A DNA stretch of 64,000 nt. It comes from Cercophora sp. LCS_1. Lineage: Eukaryota > Ascomycota > Sordariomycetes > Sordariales > Lasiosphaeriaceae. How positions within the stretch are numbered: the stretch's first letter is position 1; the number at the start of each line of letters is the position of its first letter. Location: contig JAPZLL010000004.1 in NCBI GenBank assembly GCA_036250225.1, positions 1,178,001 through 1,242,000 on the forward strand. The letters are read 5' to 3'. Position numbers and translations under genes: made by a program. The notes under the pieces were generated by a model. The model did not search any database, was not told the origin of the DNA, and saw nothing but the letters and a program-made list of their open reading frames with translations. This document shows, in pieces, positions 62,659 to 64,000 of the stretch.

Positions 62659-63619
62659 ATTGTTGTCGGCGGTGACAGCGGCGGCGGATGATATTTTGCT
62701 TGTTGCGAGATTGGATGGATGGAGATGATACAGCAGCATGGGATCTGTGGATAGATAAAGACAAGGCATTTTGTACGTGTAATGATAAGAGTGTCTAGTC
62801 AACAACCAGCCCACCATGGAACGCACACACACAAAAACTTGAACACGCTGTCCCCTTTCAATTCTGTCATTTGTTGTTGTTGTGAGCGCTGATCTCGGCG
62901 GTTGGACGGCGGCGGCGGGGACATTGATCGACGAGAGACCGGGCGGGGTTTTGGTCTCACCTTTCGCAATCGCGCCGGCGGCACCGTGGCGCCAAACTCA
63001 GCTCCCTCATCCGACCAGCCGATTCCGTTTTATCGCGACCGCTCTCTCCCGGAACCGGGCGTCCCTCCCCTCTCTTCCTCTGGTCGCAGTCCGATGCATC
63101 CTCATTGATAGAGGTCAAGAGTGGATATTGATAACCAGAACGACGCTACGGCCAGGGCTCCGCTTGTGGAGCGGGCCATCTTGACACGACCCTGGTCGCG
63201 CCATTTTGAGATCACGGGCCATGGTTTCCCCAGATTTTGGGCGGGGCGGTGGAGTTTTTTTGGCGTTGACGGGCCTGGAGTGATGCGGGGAGAAAATTTT
63301 TCGCCCACGCGAGATAACGGTGTTCATCCCCCAGATTCCTGACCGCCTTGACAAGGACAAGGAAGAAGGACATGGACCCCAACTGGAGTACATATGCGAA
63401 CGACAATACGGTGTGTTTTGTGGGGTGCATTCGGCGGCCAAGGGCGTGCCTTTGCTTTTGACATTGTGCATTTGGTGGTATGGATGGTGGTGGATGGTGG
63501 ATATGTATCGTGAAACGAACAAGCTTGACCGCTTGACGTTATCCACGCGGTCCGCTCCGAAACCAAAAGGGTGCCAAGTGGTGGTGTCCACTCCTGTCAC
63601 TACATGGGATGTGTTTTTT
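62659..63619. other. Intergenic region downstream of atp9
   Basis: About 960 bp, no coding signal. It has short imperfect ggatggtgg repeats near 63480-63500. Otherwise nothing. Confidence 0.5.
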
Positions 63620-64000
63620 TTATTCCGACTGGTGGGTGTTGTACTGGAGTTGGGTGGTTTCGTCTCTGGGAATGTCCTTGGCGGGCTTCATGTTGCGGTT
63701 GGGGATGCTGGGATATGTGTGGTGGGGAGAGGACGTCCTGGATCCTTGGAACATGCTGAAGAGTGAGGCCTGATGTTTCGGTTTGGGGATATTCTCCAGG
63801 TACTTGACGATGTGGTGCGAGATGGATGGGTTCTTGACAAAGGCGGTTCCAGGTGTCCATCGGACATGCTGCCTCCAGCAAGTAACTGAGCAGAATACCC
63901 TTTGGGCTGTTTAAGAAGCATGGGATGTTGTTCTTGAAGCCACTGACGATGTTATCCACGCTGGTTGGGCCTTCTGAGATGGCTATCATCTGTTGATATG
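63620..64000 (-). CDS. 3' end of an unidentified gene (cut by window edge)
   Basis: On the minus strand two coding-like stretches appear. The one nearest the edge reads ISEGPTSVDNIVSGFKNNIP, then CFLNSPKGILLSYLLEA. A second, in another frame, reads TPGTAFVKNPSISHHIVKYL, then ENIPKPKHQASLFSMFQGSR, and ends at the TAA 63620-63622 after a polar tail. They probably belong to one gene interrupted by an intron around 63860-63890, but I could not fix the splice sites. No family is recognised. The upstream part lies beyond the window. Confidence 0.35.

Noticed and set aside
1..64000. CRISPR array, insertion sequence, transposon or secondary-metabolite core gene (PKS, NRPS, terpene cyclase)
   Set aside because: None seen: no spaced direct repeats, no transposase or reverse transcriptase motifs, and no ketosynthase, adenylation or cyclase signatures. 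The P450, MFS and GNAT genes alone do not make a cluster.

Overview
This window is nuclear DNA from a filamentous ascomycete, most likely a Sordariomycete of the Sordariales (Chaetomiaceae/Podosporaceae type). The reasons are the short introns (mostly 47-80 nt, GT...AG, with CTAAC or CTGAC branch points), GC-rich third codon positions, a HET-domain gene, a nuclear ATP synthase subunit 9 gene, an alpha-1,3-glucan synthase, and many Sordariomycete-style orphan proteins. There is no prokaryotic, viral or transposon signature.

Layout: 0-10 kb has the N-terminal part of a cytochrome P450 cut by the left edge, the trehalose-6-phosphate synthase gene tps1, an MFS drug-efflux type transporter and a GNAT acetyltransferase. 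10-33 kb is an accessory stretch: a frameshifted HET gene, a kinase-like protein lacking catalytic residues, several low-complexity or membrane orphans, an F-box protein, a broken coiled-coil gene, a broken HVA/TUDOR-type gene, a five-exon CmcJ/asaB-type oxidoreductase-like gene, a Zn2Cys6 regulator and a hydrophilin-like repeat protein. 34-50 kb is a housekeeping block: VID27, a broken Gfd2/YDR514C-like gene, prenylcysteine oxidase, CCT6, TSR4, eIF3k, DNA ligase I and aldose 1-epimerase. 50-64 kb holds a small secreted protein, a complete-length alpha-1,3-glucan synthase (AGS1-type) interrupted by three in-frame stop codons, nuclear atp9, and the 3' end of an unidentified gene cut by the right edge.

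The housekeeping genes (tps1, VID27, CCT6, TSR4, eIF3k, LIG1, atp9) are all intact after splicing. Five genes carry reading-frame lesions: HET, the coiled-coil gene, HVA/TUDOR, Gfd2-like and AGS. All five belong to families expected to be dispensable. This contrast is the most striking pattern in the window. It suggests real decay, or strain polymorphism, rather than uniformly poor sequence. However, several lesions sit in homopolymers, so assembly error must be excluded. I see no single gene cluster devoted to one pathway. Trehalose synthesis, the hydrophilin and the glucan synthase share a stress/cell-wall theme but are not contiguous. Intron boundaries were inferred by eye from splice signals and reading-frame continuity.
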